Below, in pieces: positions 22,860 to 33,951 of a stretch of DNA of 64,000 nt (the first letter of the stretch is position 1; each line of letters begins with the position of its first letter). The position numbers were made by a program, and so were the translations under genes. Source of the stretch: Plasmodium coatneyi (taxonomy: Eukaryota > Apicomplexa > Aconoidasida > Haemosporida > Plasmodiidae); the NCBI RefSeq assembly GCF_001680005.1, contig NC_033556.1, forward strand, positions 1-64,000, written 5' to 3'. The notes below the pieces were generated by a model. That model saw only the letters and a list, made by a program, of their open reading frames with translations, was not told the origin of the DNA and searched no databases.

Positions 22860-24409
22860 ATGTCAGAAACCGCACCAGTAGCACCAGCGTTACCTCAACT
22901 TCCGGTAAAAAAAAGAAAAGGGGGGGGGGGGGGTGTAAAGAAATCACAGTTCCTCTTCTTCCTCCTATTCTTCTTCTTCTTTTCTTCATTCTTCTTCTTC
23001 TTCCCTATGCAGAATAGACAATAATATATATATTATGTGCACATATAGCACTTTATTCATAATATGATGGTAGTATATAAATGCATGGAAGAACCCATTT
23101 CTATATATTCCATCTTCCCGTTTATTACATACTTATAGAAAGGATGCTTGGAACAATTACCTTCCTATAAAATGCGCGAAGAATTAAGTGGTGCCATTGA
23201 CCAGAAAAAATGTAAAACCGGCACAGATGCAGTGAAAATTGAACTCACGCGTATATTGACTGAATATAGCAGTTTCGGGAGCTATGAGGACCTAGTTATG
23301 CACGCTTATTGCCTTGCATCACAGAAGAAAGGAGAAAATCAGCACGAGTCGTCCAATGGTATGGACTACTGCACTTCCCTCTATTATTGGATAGGGAAGG
23401 AGCTATTCGCTTCTTCTAACAAACGTGACCAATTTTCCACCGGTATGAAAAGCGTCTACGAGCAACTGAAAAAACTGAACGCACCAGGAGTTAATAACAA
23501 CTGTGATGTAATGTACAAGAATGACAACATCCCTTGGGACATTTTCACCAAAATGAAATCTTTATATGAATACTTTCAAGACTACACACATATAGAATCG
23601 AACATTCCGCAGATTGGAACTTCGGGTTTTAACTGTACTAAGGAAGAATATTCCAGCTACCTAACCACCACTGTTGATGCATACGATCAAATGAAGAAAC
23701 ATTGTTCAAACAGTGCAAATTCTGGTTCAATATGGTGTACTGAATTCAATAGATGGTTCCACCAGCAGGGGGAAGATGTTGCTCCTAGCACCAACCCCAT
23801 TCTATCACCATCCGAATTGAAGTGCAAATTAAAATACACCTCAGATTGTCCAACCAACAACAACATCCCCGCCGCTGTGTCCGGTACATTGGCCACTACA
23901 GTGGGAGCTGCATTCATTTCCCTCTTATTCTATAAAGTGAATAAAAATTACAATAGAGCTATATATATAACATATACATACATGCCCATATACATATATA
24001 TATACATTTTGTACACATGTATACATACATGAATATATATATATCTACATATATATACTGATATATATGTATGCGCATATATATATGTATAATACAAACT
24101 TCTGCCCTCCCCTGCCCCTTCACCCTCCTCTTTTCCTTTAACAATTTTTAGTATAATCTTTTACCTTCTTGGTTTGGTAACCACTTTGGGAATAGCAGTA
24201 GCGTAGGCACGCACAGAAGAAACAGGAGATCCGTCGAACGCAACTTCGATACGCTTACGGAATACACCTCAACAGAGAACGGTTCAACGATAAGTTCTAC
24301 AACAGATGCATCTACCATCTATAATGAGAGACCACGACGTGTTGGAAGAAGGACAAATAGTAAACAACAACAACAAAGGCAAAGGAACATTAGTTATGGT
24401 CCCATTTAA
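22860..24409 (+). CDS. KIR protein, single domain, three exons
   Basis: Complete KIR of about 366 residues. Exon 1 22860-22904 encodes MSETAPVAPALPQLP (donor GTAAAA); exon 2 23139-23936 begins KGCLEQLPSYKMREEL after ACTTATAG; exon 3 24152-24409 begins YNLLPSWFGNHFGN after TTTTTAG. All joins are phase 0. Blocks: MDYCTSLYYWIGKELF, WDIFTKMKSLYEYFQDY, SIWCTEF, and a membrane span AAVSGTLATTVGAAFISLLFYK. The last donor is GTGAAT, weaker than its siblings. The tail is basic, Ser/Thr-rich, Gln-rich near the end, and closes with RNISYGPI. The last exon is not obvious from open frames alone because another frame is open beside it. Intron 2 carries a TATATG microsatellite. Confidence 0.87.
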
Positions 24410-24509
24410 CACATCACATAGTATATGTAACACCGTCCTTGTGCAACACACGCATCAGAAGAATAATGTTCCATTTTACCCCCTGGAAAGGGGCACATAA
24501 ATGATCGCG

Positions 24510-25560
24510 CTGTGGTTATATACAGTCTAAATAACAGAAGGAACCCCCCTTTTTTTTTTTTTTTCGTTTGTTAATTCTTTTTCTTCTTTCTTTTCTTTAA
24601 CCCTTTCTTTTTTTTTACTTTTTCCTTTTTTTTCTTTTTCCTTTTCCTTCTCGTTTTCTTTTTTTTTCCTTTCCTTTTTTATTTTTTCTTTTTTAAATTT
24701 TTCCTATTATATTTTTTTTTGCGTACGCTTCCTTTCTACTTCCGCACTTGCTCGTGCTTGCATTGTGTGAAAAAACGACGAACACACAGTTAAAATGAAA
24801 ACTGTAAAATGAAAACTACGTAAAATGTGAACAAAGTTAAATGAAAAACTGTAAAAAATGTGCAAACTGTATAAAATATAAACACAGTTAAAATGAAAAC
24901 TGTCAAAATGGAAACGGTAAAATGTGAACACACAGTTAAAATGAAAACTATAAAACGGAAGCTGTAAAATGTGGACACCGTTAAAATGAAAACTGTAGAA
25001 AATGTGAACAGACAGTTAAAATGGAAACTGTGTAAAATGTGAACAGACAGTTAAAATGGAAACTGTGTAAAAATGTGAACAGACAGTTAAAATGAAAACT
25101 GTGTAAAAATGTAAACAGACAGTTAAAATGAAAACTATGTAAAAATGTGAACAGAGTTAAAATGAAAAACTGTAAAAAATGTGGAAACTGTATAAAATGT
25201 GAACACAGTTAAAAATGAAAACTGTAAAAACGACGAACGCAGTTCAAATGAAAGCTGGTAAAATACGAAACAATAAATTAGCCACCGTGAAGCAGAACAG
25301 TGCAAAATCGATTTACCTTTTTGCGGTCGCTGCTATCGAAAAATGTGCAACATGCAGCAGCGAGCGCGCGCAAAGCCAAATTACACGGCGTAAAATATTA
25401 CAAAAAAAAAACAACAAAAAAAAGGAAAAAAAAAAAACAATAAAATTGATGTTGAAAAAAAGAAAAAATTAAAAATTCAACTAACAAAAGAACAAAATTG
25501 AAAACAAAAAAAAATTTATTAGTCAAAAATAGCTAATGTACAAATTAAGCCCCGCATAAT
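24510..25560. repeat. Poly-T block and 35-37 bp AT-rich minisatellite
   Basis: After a T/C-rich stretch (24547-24720), about twelve tandem copies of a unit of roughly 36 bases (GTTAAAATGAAAACTGTG followed by TAAAAATGTGAACAGACA) run from about 24780 to 25255. A short GC-rich patch follows at about 25320-25390 (GCAGCAGCGAGCGCGCGC), then A-rich DNA. No gene is supported. Confidence 0.9.
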
Positions 25561-25908
25561 TACGCGGAGTTTGAGATCACCTTCTTTGAAAATATTTCTT
25601 GTCATTTTTTTTTTTTTGCTTCATTCTTTTACACTTCAATTTTTTTTTCAATTCTTTTTCTTTGTTACACTTCAGAATTTTTGTAATGCTCTTCTTATAC
25701 TTGATACTTTTATCGCAGATAATTCACCTAACACTTGCAAGTCCTTGTATAGTTTTGGGGAAGGAAGGATACTATTATGCTATAGTAACCCATATTATTC
25801 CTTCTTTTTTCTTCCCTTATTTTTATTCTTTCAGACACTGTGTATAGCATATTTTCTGTGGCATTGCACTCAGATGTACAAGTTACTGTACTTCCCCCCA
25901 GGGAAACT

Positions 25909-27236
25909 TTACATACGGCCGTAGCTTATATTCGTTCTTTTTGGTTGTTGCGATCTATTATTTGTTCTTGCTCTTTCTTTTCTGGTTGTGGTAGATGATG
26001 ATGGTGCATCATATTCTGATGAACCAAGTGTTGAATTCCCTTCCGTAGAATATACTGTTCCATATTCTGTAGAAGAATCATTCTCTGTTAGAGTGTCGTC
26101 GTCAAAGTTGTGACGTCCAGTGGATCTTTTTCCTCTTCCACTTCTTGCTTTATTGCTTTTTCCAAAGAAGGTGTTTTTTATTCCAGGAGGTAGGAGATTG
26201 TACTAATAAAGGAAAGGAGAATGTAAAAATATGTATTATACATATATATATGTATGTACTACATATGTATATATTTATATATGTATATCTTTGTACTTAT
26301 ACCCTATATGCAAGGAAAGCAACAGTTGGTAATCCCACGAATGCAAGTCCAGCAGAAGGGATAGCTATAGCGGGGGTGTTGATTTCACGGGAGGATGATG
26401 ATTTTGACCTGGGTTCAGGGTTTCTCCCCTGTGATCCAACTTTTACCCCCTGATCCTGTAGTTCATGCTTCTCGGTATCTTTCAGTTCACAATTTAACTC
26501 TAATTTCTTCTTACTGCTATATTGTGTATACCAGTCTTTAAAATTTATATACCAACTTTCATCTGTACTATCTGTATATTTTTGACGTATAACTTCATAG
26601 GCATTTTGTGCTTCTCGTAAATATTCCTGATATGCTGCAGGGCAAGGTGTTTCCCCTTCACCTCTAGACGCATTACATATAAAAGTTTCGTCCTTCTTGT
26701 AATCGAATAATTTCTTCAGTTTCCTAAAAATATCAGGGTCTGTACTAGGTTTTGCAGGTGCACATTCATATTCATCTTCATTATCCACTATTTTATTATG
26801 ATAGGCAACTATAGTTTTCTGAAACTTCGTGCTACTTAATTTTTCGGATAATATTTTACCTACCCAGAAATAAAGAGCAAAACAGTAATCTTCCTTCGTA
26901 TTTTTGGTAACCATAGCATTGTCCATTTTAGATACGTAACATAAGGCTTTTCTAATTTTATCTATGTCCTCTCTAATTTCTTCATATGGTTGCACTTTCT
27001 CCATTACCTCCTGAATGTGCTTTTCACCATTGCAATTTGTAACTCCATGGTGTCCTGTACTCCCAATTAGTTTATTATATATTTCCCTTGAGGGTAATGC
27101 ATTCAAATCTTCCTCCTACAAAAGTAATGAGTGGAAATATATATGTATGTACATTATATTACATTTTCACATTTTTATACATTATATGCAACATATTCAG
27201 CTTATAATTCCCCTTTTTATTCGCACTTACCACCAT
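25909..27236 (-). CDS. KIR protein, single domain, three exons
   Basis: KIR of about 370 residues. Exon 1 27236-27231 (ATG GTG, donor GTAAGT), exon 2 27115-26303 (271 codons, acceptor TTTTGTAG), exon 3 26202-25909 (97 residues, acceptor TTTATTAG). Starts MV then EEDLNALPSREIYNKL. Blocks: DYCFALYFWVGKILSEKL, DIFRKLKKLFDYKKDE, SWYINFKDWYTQYS (the usual Cys of this block is missing), a charged stalk, and a membrane span AIPSAGLAFVGLPTVAFLAYR. The tail begins YNLLPPGIKNTFFGKS and ends TNISYGRM. It looks intact; the missing distal cysteine is its main oddity. Confidence 0.86.
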
Positions 27237-28430
27237 TTCCCTTAAACTTCGCTGATTCCCTGTGTTCTGTTTACAACGTTCTGTACATTGTGTACTTATC
27301 TTAATATTTGCTTTTAGTCTATCCTACTAGTTCTGGAAAGTTAGGCAAAATTATTCCTCAATTCCTCACACATCCCTATAAACATACGATAAACTTATGT
27401 ATACTAAGTTCCTAATCCCTTCTCTCACACACACTTAAAAAGTATTCAAACCATCCCTTCTCTTTCCTTCCTCCTGCTTAGACCTCCTTTCTTCCTAAGG
27501 ATATATTCCCCTTCCTTCTCTTCAAGGATTACAAATTTCTTTCTAAAACTTGAATTGCACAAAATTCATATATTATTTATATGTATTATTTACGTAAAGC
27601 ACTATTCACTGAGTACGGGAGGAGGAGAAGGATGATAGTGATGATCCTAAGATTATAGGTTGAGAAGGAATAGCGCATGTGCTCTGCTGTGGCGTGGTGT
27701 GTTCTTTATTTATTTTTTCCTCCTCTCTTACACATTCAGATTCTGCAAGAGTACCTTTATTTTTTTTTCACACTATTCCTTACTATTTCTTATTTGTTCC
27801 TTCATTTTTCCTTAAAATGTAATTTTTTCCCTTTTTCCCTTAATATGTAAGTTGTCCCTTTTCAAAATATAATTCCCCTCCTCCTTCTAACATACATCTT
27901 TTTCCTTTAAAATGTAATTTTCCCTTAAAGTGAAAATTTTGAATTATGCTATTTTGGATTCGAGGAAAAATGTGTTCTACACTTAGAGTTCTTATTAAAA
28001 ATTATTTATACAATGCATACACTTCATTCTTACTGAGAATTCTACACTCCTCTCATTATTTTGTTTCTTTATTTATATATTACACTGAACACATATACCA
28101 GAAAAAGAATATGTGGAATATGTAGGAAAGAAGTGTAGAATGTGATTCGTCGAGAATTTTACCATTATTAGTAAATTGTGCTTGTTGTTCCTGCTGCTGT
28201 TGTTGTCTGTTACTTTATATAAAGGAAATATGTGCATATGCCTTTCTATATATGGATACTCCTCTCAGGAGCCCCATTTTTGCTGTTTGTTATGTATTTC
28301 TATTCAGCAAGAGTAAAATTTCTCCTTCACCCTTTCTTTTTTCCATTTGGCATTCTTTTCGTTTTTCGCAATTTTTTTTGTGTGACAGAATTTATATTAG
28401 GGCATTTTTTTCTTTTTAGACAATTTTATT
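27237..28430. other. Intergenic region upstream of KIR
   Basis: AT-rich DNA with pyrimidine-rich stretches. It holds no supportable gene; the frame at 28232-28432 consists mostly of Phe/Leu codons from T runs. It would contain the promoter of the minus-strand KIR at 25909-27236, but I see no definable motif. Confidence 0.5.
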
Positions 28431-28431
28431 A

Positions 28432-29050
28432 GAGCACATTTTTTTTTTGACAATTTTTTCTGTGTGACAAATTTATATTTAGGGCAATTTTCTTTTTTTT
28501 GTGTGCAATTTTTTCTGTGTGACAAATTTATATATTAGGGCATTCTTTTTCCCCAATTTTCGGTGACAAATTTATATTAGGGCATTTCTTTTGACTAATA
28601 TTGTACTTAAAGTCGAATAAATACATAAGGAATGAGACGCAGCTTCCTTCTCTTTTATGCAGAAACTGTTATTCCCGTTTTGTGTGAACTGTGCATCTAA
28701 AAGATGTGTATAACCATAAAAGAAGGAGGCGCGCGAATCATCTTCGCGGGAAGCTTCGCGGAACGTTCGCGCACAATTTGGAGGAGTACTTTTTTCAAAT
28801 GTCCATAATTAGAACTTTAAAAGAGAAGGGAAAAACAAATTATTAAGATAAAAAAAATTACAAAGACAAAAACTTCTGAACAGAAATAAATGAACACTTT
28901 GGATCCTTCAGTAAAAAAAAATTTGACCAAACAATTCAAAATGAAGGCTAAAATATTTTTTTCCTTCTTTTCCGCTTATATTGATTACACAAAAACGTGA
29001 ACACTTTCATACAATACAAAAAAAAAAAGGAATGGAGGAAAAAAAAAGAA
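28432..29050 (+). repeat. Dispersed ~500 bp element, copy 1, with leading tandem repeat
   Basis: Starts with three or so copies of a 50-60 bp unit around TGTGTGACAAATTTATATTA and GGGCA (28432-28590), then a conserved body: ATAAATACATAAGGAATGAG, GCAGCTTCC, CATCTAAAAGATGTGTATAA, a GC-rich core (CGCGCGAATC, CTTCGCGG, ACGTTCGCGC), ACTTTTTTCAAATG and CATAATTAGAAC, and an A-rich end with TTATATTGATTACAC. Copies 2 and 3 lie at 36895-37680 and 46200-46740 in the same orientation. CATCTAAAAGATG is a perfect inverted repeat with a 3-nt loop. Function unknown. Confidence 0.8.
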
Positions 29051-29132
29051 ATTGTCTTCTTTTTTTTTTTTTCCTACACTGCATAAGCTTCATGGTTACT
29101 CATGCCCCCTTGGAGATGGGGAAGGAAGGACA

Positions 29133-31559
29133 TTACCCAGGATGGTAAGCTATATTCCTTCGTCTTCCATTCTTTGCTCTTTCCCTTCTTGGTGGTGATC
29201 TACCACCATTATGTATGGTAGATTCATCTGTTAAGTCGAATGTTGAACTTTCTGTTGTATATAATGAAGAGGTGTCTTCTGTTAGAATACCGAAGTCGCT
29301 TTCAACTGTCGCTCTTCTTCCTCTTCTATTACTGTTTCTTTTACTGTTGATGCTGCTTCCAACAAAGGAATTTTTTATCCCAGAGAATAATGAAGTGTAC
29401 TGAAGGAAGAAAAGGAAAGGTGGGAAGAGGACAAAAGGAATGGTACTGAAAATATATATGTATTCCACATATATATATACAACACACAGCATAGATCAAT
29501 TAATGTATGTGTGTATGTATTTATATACACATTTTTATATAGAGAAAAAACAAACAAAAAAAAAATAATAGTAATGAATATGTTTATTATTTATATACTT
29601 TTAAGTGTGCATATGTAATGACAATTACAGTTCTAATTGTAATGACAGTTACAGCTATAATGACAATTGTAATTGTAATGGGCTATTATAATGGTCCATT
29701 ATAATTGTAACTATAATTATTACTTTATATATTTCTAATTGTAGTTATATACTCTATATATATTTTTATTATAATTTCATACTTACTTTATATAAGAAGA
29801 AAGCAAGTGCAGGTAGGCCGCCTACTCCCATAATGGCAGGAACAATGGTTGCCGTGGAGGAGGATGGGGTACTTGCTTCATGTGGCTGAAGAACTCCATG
29901 AAGCTGCCGTTCCTCAAGAGAATCGTGGTTCATGTGAACTTGCGCAGTTTCGCTTACAACTTGTGGTTTAAGTGATAATGCAGCTTTCAACTCCGATAAC
30001 TTCTTATTACTGCAGTAATCTTCATTTTCTCCTTTTTTACTATTAAACCAACTACAATATTGATCATTATTCTGTTGTCCTCCCTCTGGTCCGCAGTCTA
30101 CTGTTACAGATTTGCATGCCGTAGTAATGTTCTGTATGTGCTCGGTATAGTTCTCATCGTCCAAACACTTCTGCTGCCGCACCTGCTCCTGTATTTTTTC
30201 ATGGTCATTATAGTAGTCGAATACAAGTTTTCTTTGTTGGAAGAGAGTCCAACCAACATGGTTAGGGGTGGTTATTTGGGGGCAAGCATTTTGATTCAGG
30301 TGCGTCAATTCAGCGTAAGTACTACTAATCAACCCTGAAATTGTAGAAGCATCCGCATACTTGGGTAAGAAATTCCCAATCCAATAGTAGAAGAAATGAC
30401 AAGGTTTGTCGTCAGGTGTGCTGTCCTTCTTCCTGCTCTCCGTACATGCGTAACAATATGAATCTACAATTGTACTGGCATAACTCCCTATACTTCCACC
30501 GCCCTGTAATTTACCTTCCAACGCACTTATTACTCCCGTGGCCTCTGTTCCATCAGCACAGGAGTGCTTACCACTATCAAATTTACTATAAAAGTTTTCA
30601 TTCGATGGTAACTGATCCAAACATAATTTCTATAAATATATTGAGCAAGAAGACGGAATGTAGAAGTTGATGATCCCATGTATTCCTATATTTATTTATT
30701 ACCTTATGCATAAGGTCCTGTATGCATACTGGTCCATTTAGGTTGAATGAGTAGTAGTCCGCAATACCTGCTCTCTCCCCGCTGCTTCCGATATGGTTTC
30801 TGGTTTATGCATTAGTACACATTTCGAATTTAACTCCTTCGGATTCCTGCCATCATCGAATATTCCTTTGAGTCCAGTGCAATATGAATCTTCCCCATTA
30901 CTTGCACAATATCTATTTACGTCATCATAAACAGTAGCAACTTCAGCTAGGTAACTTGAATAATTCCCCCCACCCTGCAGCTTATTACTTTGTAAGTACG
31001 AGCATATAGTATTAAAGTTATTGTAGTAATCAAAAACTCTTTTCCTTTGATCGAACACGCCTTTTCTAATGTTGGGGAATGTACCCGTACACACATTTTC
31101 AATTCCGGCGCCTTTCAGTATTTCATAGATGCCCTGCATAATGCGTGGAAAAGGTTCAACGTGCTTTGTTTCAATCAATATTGTACTTCCTATCCAGTAG
31201 TATAGCGCATAGCAGTAGTCATCATTCGATGAATTACTCATTTTCTTCCTATATGCGGAACACAGAGCTTTAACAATCCGTTCCATACCGTCCACTGTGA
31301 TACCTAGTTCATTATTTGGATTTTGCAGGTGCGGTTCCATCTGTGCTATGGTAGATCTCTTCCCACAATAATCATCGGACGCGCTGAATTCTCCATATAA
31401 CTGTCTTGAAGGTAATTGATTCACATCATCTTCCTATAAACAGAACTTATAAAGCCCATATGTTTCTGCATTTCCATAATATTCTACATAGAACATTATG
31501 TATACGTTAGTACACTCCCTTTAAAGTAAGGCAATAAACTGTATTACCTGCACCACCAT
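29133..31559 (-). CDS. KIR protein with two tandem ectodomains, four exons
   Basis: About 595 residues from exons 31559-31548 (MVVQ), 31433-30768 (domain 1, 222 codons), 30629-29787 (domain 2 and membrane span, 281 codons) and 29399-29133 (tail, 88 residues). All joins phase 0; donors GTAATA, GTATTG, GTAAGT and acceptors TTTATAG, TTTATAG, TTCAG. Domain 1: EDDVNQLPSRQLYGEF, DDYCYALYYWIG, FDQRKRVFDYYNNF, DSYCTGL. Domain 2: KLCLDQLPSNENFYSKF, PCHFFYYWIG, LFQQRKLVFDYYNDH, DQYCSWF. Domain 1 has no membrane span and ends AAGREQ at the donor, so it reads through into domain 2. Membrane span AIMGVGGLPALAFFLYK; tail starts YTSLFSGIKNSF and ends RNIAYHPG. If the GTATTG donor is not used, domain 1 would end at a nearby stop as a soluble fragment. 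Confidence 0.85.
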
Positions 31560-32518
31560 GGTTCATATGTATACATACTCTTCGGCATAAATAATAAATT
31601 TTAAAATTGTTCCTACATTCATAAAATATGGAATATATATAGATATGTTGCCCATTTTACAATGGCCACGAGTACATATGTGTGTATATAAATTTCTACT
31701 CCCCCCTCCAAAAGTACCTATTTCTTTACTCCTCAAAAAAAAAAGATGATAACACACACGCACACACATTAAATCATCAGATACATATTAACTCATCATA
31801 TACACATTAATTCATTGCATATACACATTGTTCAGAGTAGAATCATGACCAAGTACACCAGAACAACAGAATTGTGGGTGAAAAATGAAAAAAAATCAAA
31901 CTTCTCATATACACATAGTATCTCTACACTACATTATTCTGTTATAAAAGATTCCCCGGAATATTATATTTTTACTGAAACTCCTGCATTCTGTGTATAT
32001 ATAATAATGACACTTCCTTAGGCAAAAAATTTCTGTATTTATTATTGTTTTATTTTCTTCTGTTTATTTAAGCAATTATTAAAAATTGTTGATATATATA
32101 GTATATTTCTTATATGCAAAATATTTATCTCGCTCTTTCTTATATGTGCACATATTTATAAGTATTAACTGGAATAGAAACACATATATATTTATAATAT
32201 GTGCCAACAGAAAAAATTTAATACAGAAGACCTACATTCATTGTAAGCAGCAAGGAAATATACGTACACACATTCCTATATAATAACATTTTACACCATA
32301 CATCCCTAATCCTCCCCTTCTTTTTTCATTTATGGCTGCTCAGTAATAGTAATTTTTCCTCTTCCTTCTTTTCGCTCCTTATAAGTTATATTTTTACACA
32401 CCTACACAAAATATATATATTCCTCCATCTAAGCTTCCCTTTTTCTTAAAGTTCTTATTGTATTCTACATATTATTTTATTTCTTCACCCTTTTTCTGTC
32501 TTCTATTATGAGTACACT
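31560..32518. other. Intergenic region
   Basis: AT-rich DNA upstream of the minus-strand two-domain KIR. It contains simple sequence and TATATA tracts; open frames are short and without recognisable features. Confidence 0.5.
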
Positions 32519-32920
32519 TCAGGGTTTAAGGGTTCAGGATTTAGAGTTTAAGGTTTAATGGTTTTGGGTTCAGGGTTTAGATTTCAAAATTTAGTGGTTT
32601 TCGGTTCAGGGTTCCTGGTTTAGTATTCAAGGTTGAGAGTTTAGGGTTCAGGGTTTAGGGTTCATAGTTTAGGATTTAGGGTTCAGGGTTGGCAGTTCAG
32701 GGTTTAGGGTTCATGGTTTAGGGTTTAGGGTTTAGGGTTCAGTGTTTAGAGTTTATGTTTCAGGGGTTTGGGTTTATGTTTCAGGGGTTTGAGTTTATGT
32801 TTCAGGGGTTTGGGTTTATGTTTTAGGGTTCAGGGTTTAGGGTTTACTGTTCAGTTTTTAGAGTTTACGTTTGGGGATTTAAAGTTTATGTTTTAGTGTT
32901 TAGGTTTCAGGAATCAGGGT
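32519..32920 (+). repeat. Interstitial telomere-like tract
   Basis: About 400 bases of degenerate TTTAGGG/TTCAGGG heptads (for example GGGTTTAGGGTTCATGG) with a 27-28 bp sub-repeat around TTTATGTTTCAGGGGTTTGG at about 32755-32825. The G-rich strand is the plus strand, opposite to the terminal tract at 1-262. It passes without a break into the orphan SICAvar tail that follows. Confidence 0.9.
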
Positions 32921-33245
32921 TTTGAGAAGGAAGTCTTTGTTCCTAAGGAGGATATGCCTAAAGGAGTTGTTACTATGGAAGGTGTTCCTAAGGATCAGGT
33001 TCGATGTGCAGATTCCGGGTTTTGGAGAGGAAGGTTTTGTTCCAAAGGATGACTTGGTTCCTAAGGAAGAGGTTGCAAGTTCAGATTCCTGGTTTAGGGA
33101 AAAAGACTATGTTCCTAAGGCTGATGTCCCTGTGGAACAGGTTCAAAGTTCAGATTCCGGATTTTAGGGTGTAGTAAATATATTTTTCTTTTTTTTGTTT
33201 GTTTTGTATTATATGAACGTGTTTACGTTAATGCGTAATAAATAT
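32921..33245 (+). pseudogene. Orphan SICAvar 3' end (tail repeats and 3' flank)
   Basis: Encodes fragments of the SICA cytoplasmic tail: FVPKDDLVPKEEV, SSDSWFREKDYVPKADVP and EQVQSSDSGF before a stop at 33165-33167, with frame changes upstream. The 3' flank (GGTGTAGTAAATA, T run, GTGTTTACGTTAATGCGTAAT) matches that of the intact SICA gene at 15999. The membrane-span exon and the conserved YFGMLGK part are absent; telomere-like repeats take their place. It is a fragment, not a gene. Confidence 0.8.
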
Positions 33246-33951
33246 AAGTCAGAACAGAATTTTTCCACTTCATGAATATGTTGGGAAATTTCTTTTATTG
33301 AACATCTAAAATGTTCATGAAATTTTTTTTTGTTATAACTTTTTATTTTCATAATTTTTTTTTATCTTAATAATTTATTTTCTTTGCTTCTGCTTTATGT
33401 TCTAATTATGGACATTTGAAAAGATGTTCCTCCAAATTGTGCGCAATGGTTCCCAGAAAGTTGTGTTCTTACAACAACAACAAAAAAAAAAGAACTGTGT
33501 ACAACTACACAAATAATTTACCATGTCACACATGTCTGTGTATACGAAAGAACGAAGTTATGAGGATAAACACTGGCACAACAAAAGAAATAATAAATTA
33601 AAAAAAAAAAAAAAACCCATCAATGAAATTAATGTTGCGAACAAAAAAAATTAAAAATTAAACGCACAAAAAAAGAAGAAGTAAGCAGAACAACAGAAAA
33701 AAAGGAATTAAAGAAATAATAGTGAAAAAAAAAAGAAAAAGAAAAAAAAATACGAAAGAAATGCCACTTTGTTTTTTCCACACTGCATGAAGTACACTTT
33801 ATATAGAAACTGTGTATAAACTGTGTGCGCGCATAGCCACTTAATATTAAGTGGGTCACATTGCATTTATGCAATGTTCCACATGCTATTTATGATGTGC
33901 GCAGCAATAATAGATTCTATTTATTCCTTTGTGAAGGGGGGGGGATGAATA
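33246..33951. other. SICAvar 3' flank, extended; includes a two-copy element
   Basis: AT-rich DNA. About 33455-33600 (GTGTTCTTACAACAAC, TTTACCATGTCACACATG, TCTGTGTATACG, ACTGGCACAACAAAA) recurs in reverse complement at about 47090-47215. A GTGTGCGCGCATAGCC patch and a hairpin-like ATTAATATTAAGTGG region lie at 33820-33860. No gene is supported. Confidence 0.55.

Noticed and set aside
25215..25472. 85-residue basic frame after the 36-bp array
   Set aside because: Begins inside the repeat and ends in A-rich DNA; Lys-rich composition follows from A runs.
28740..28790. Possible tRNA or Pol III gene in the GC-rich core of the dispersed element
   Set aside because: I could not find a convincing A box and B box or a cloverleaf; kept as an unexplained element only.
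32922..33167. Small independent gene
   Set aside because: The peptide is recognisable SICA tail repeat with the SICAvar 3' flank and telomere-like DNA upstream; a fragment rather than a gene.
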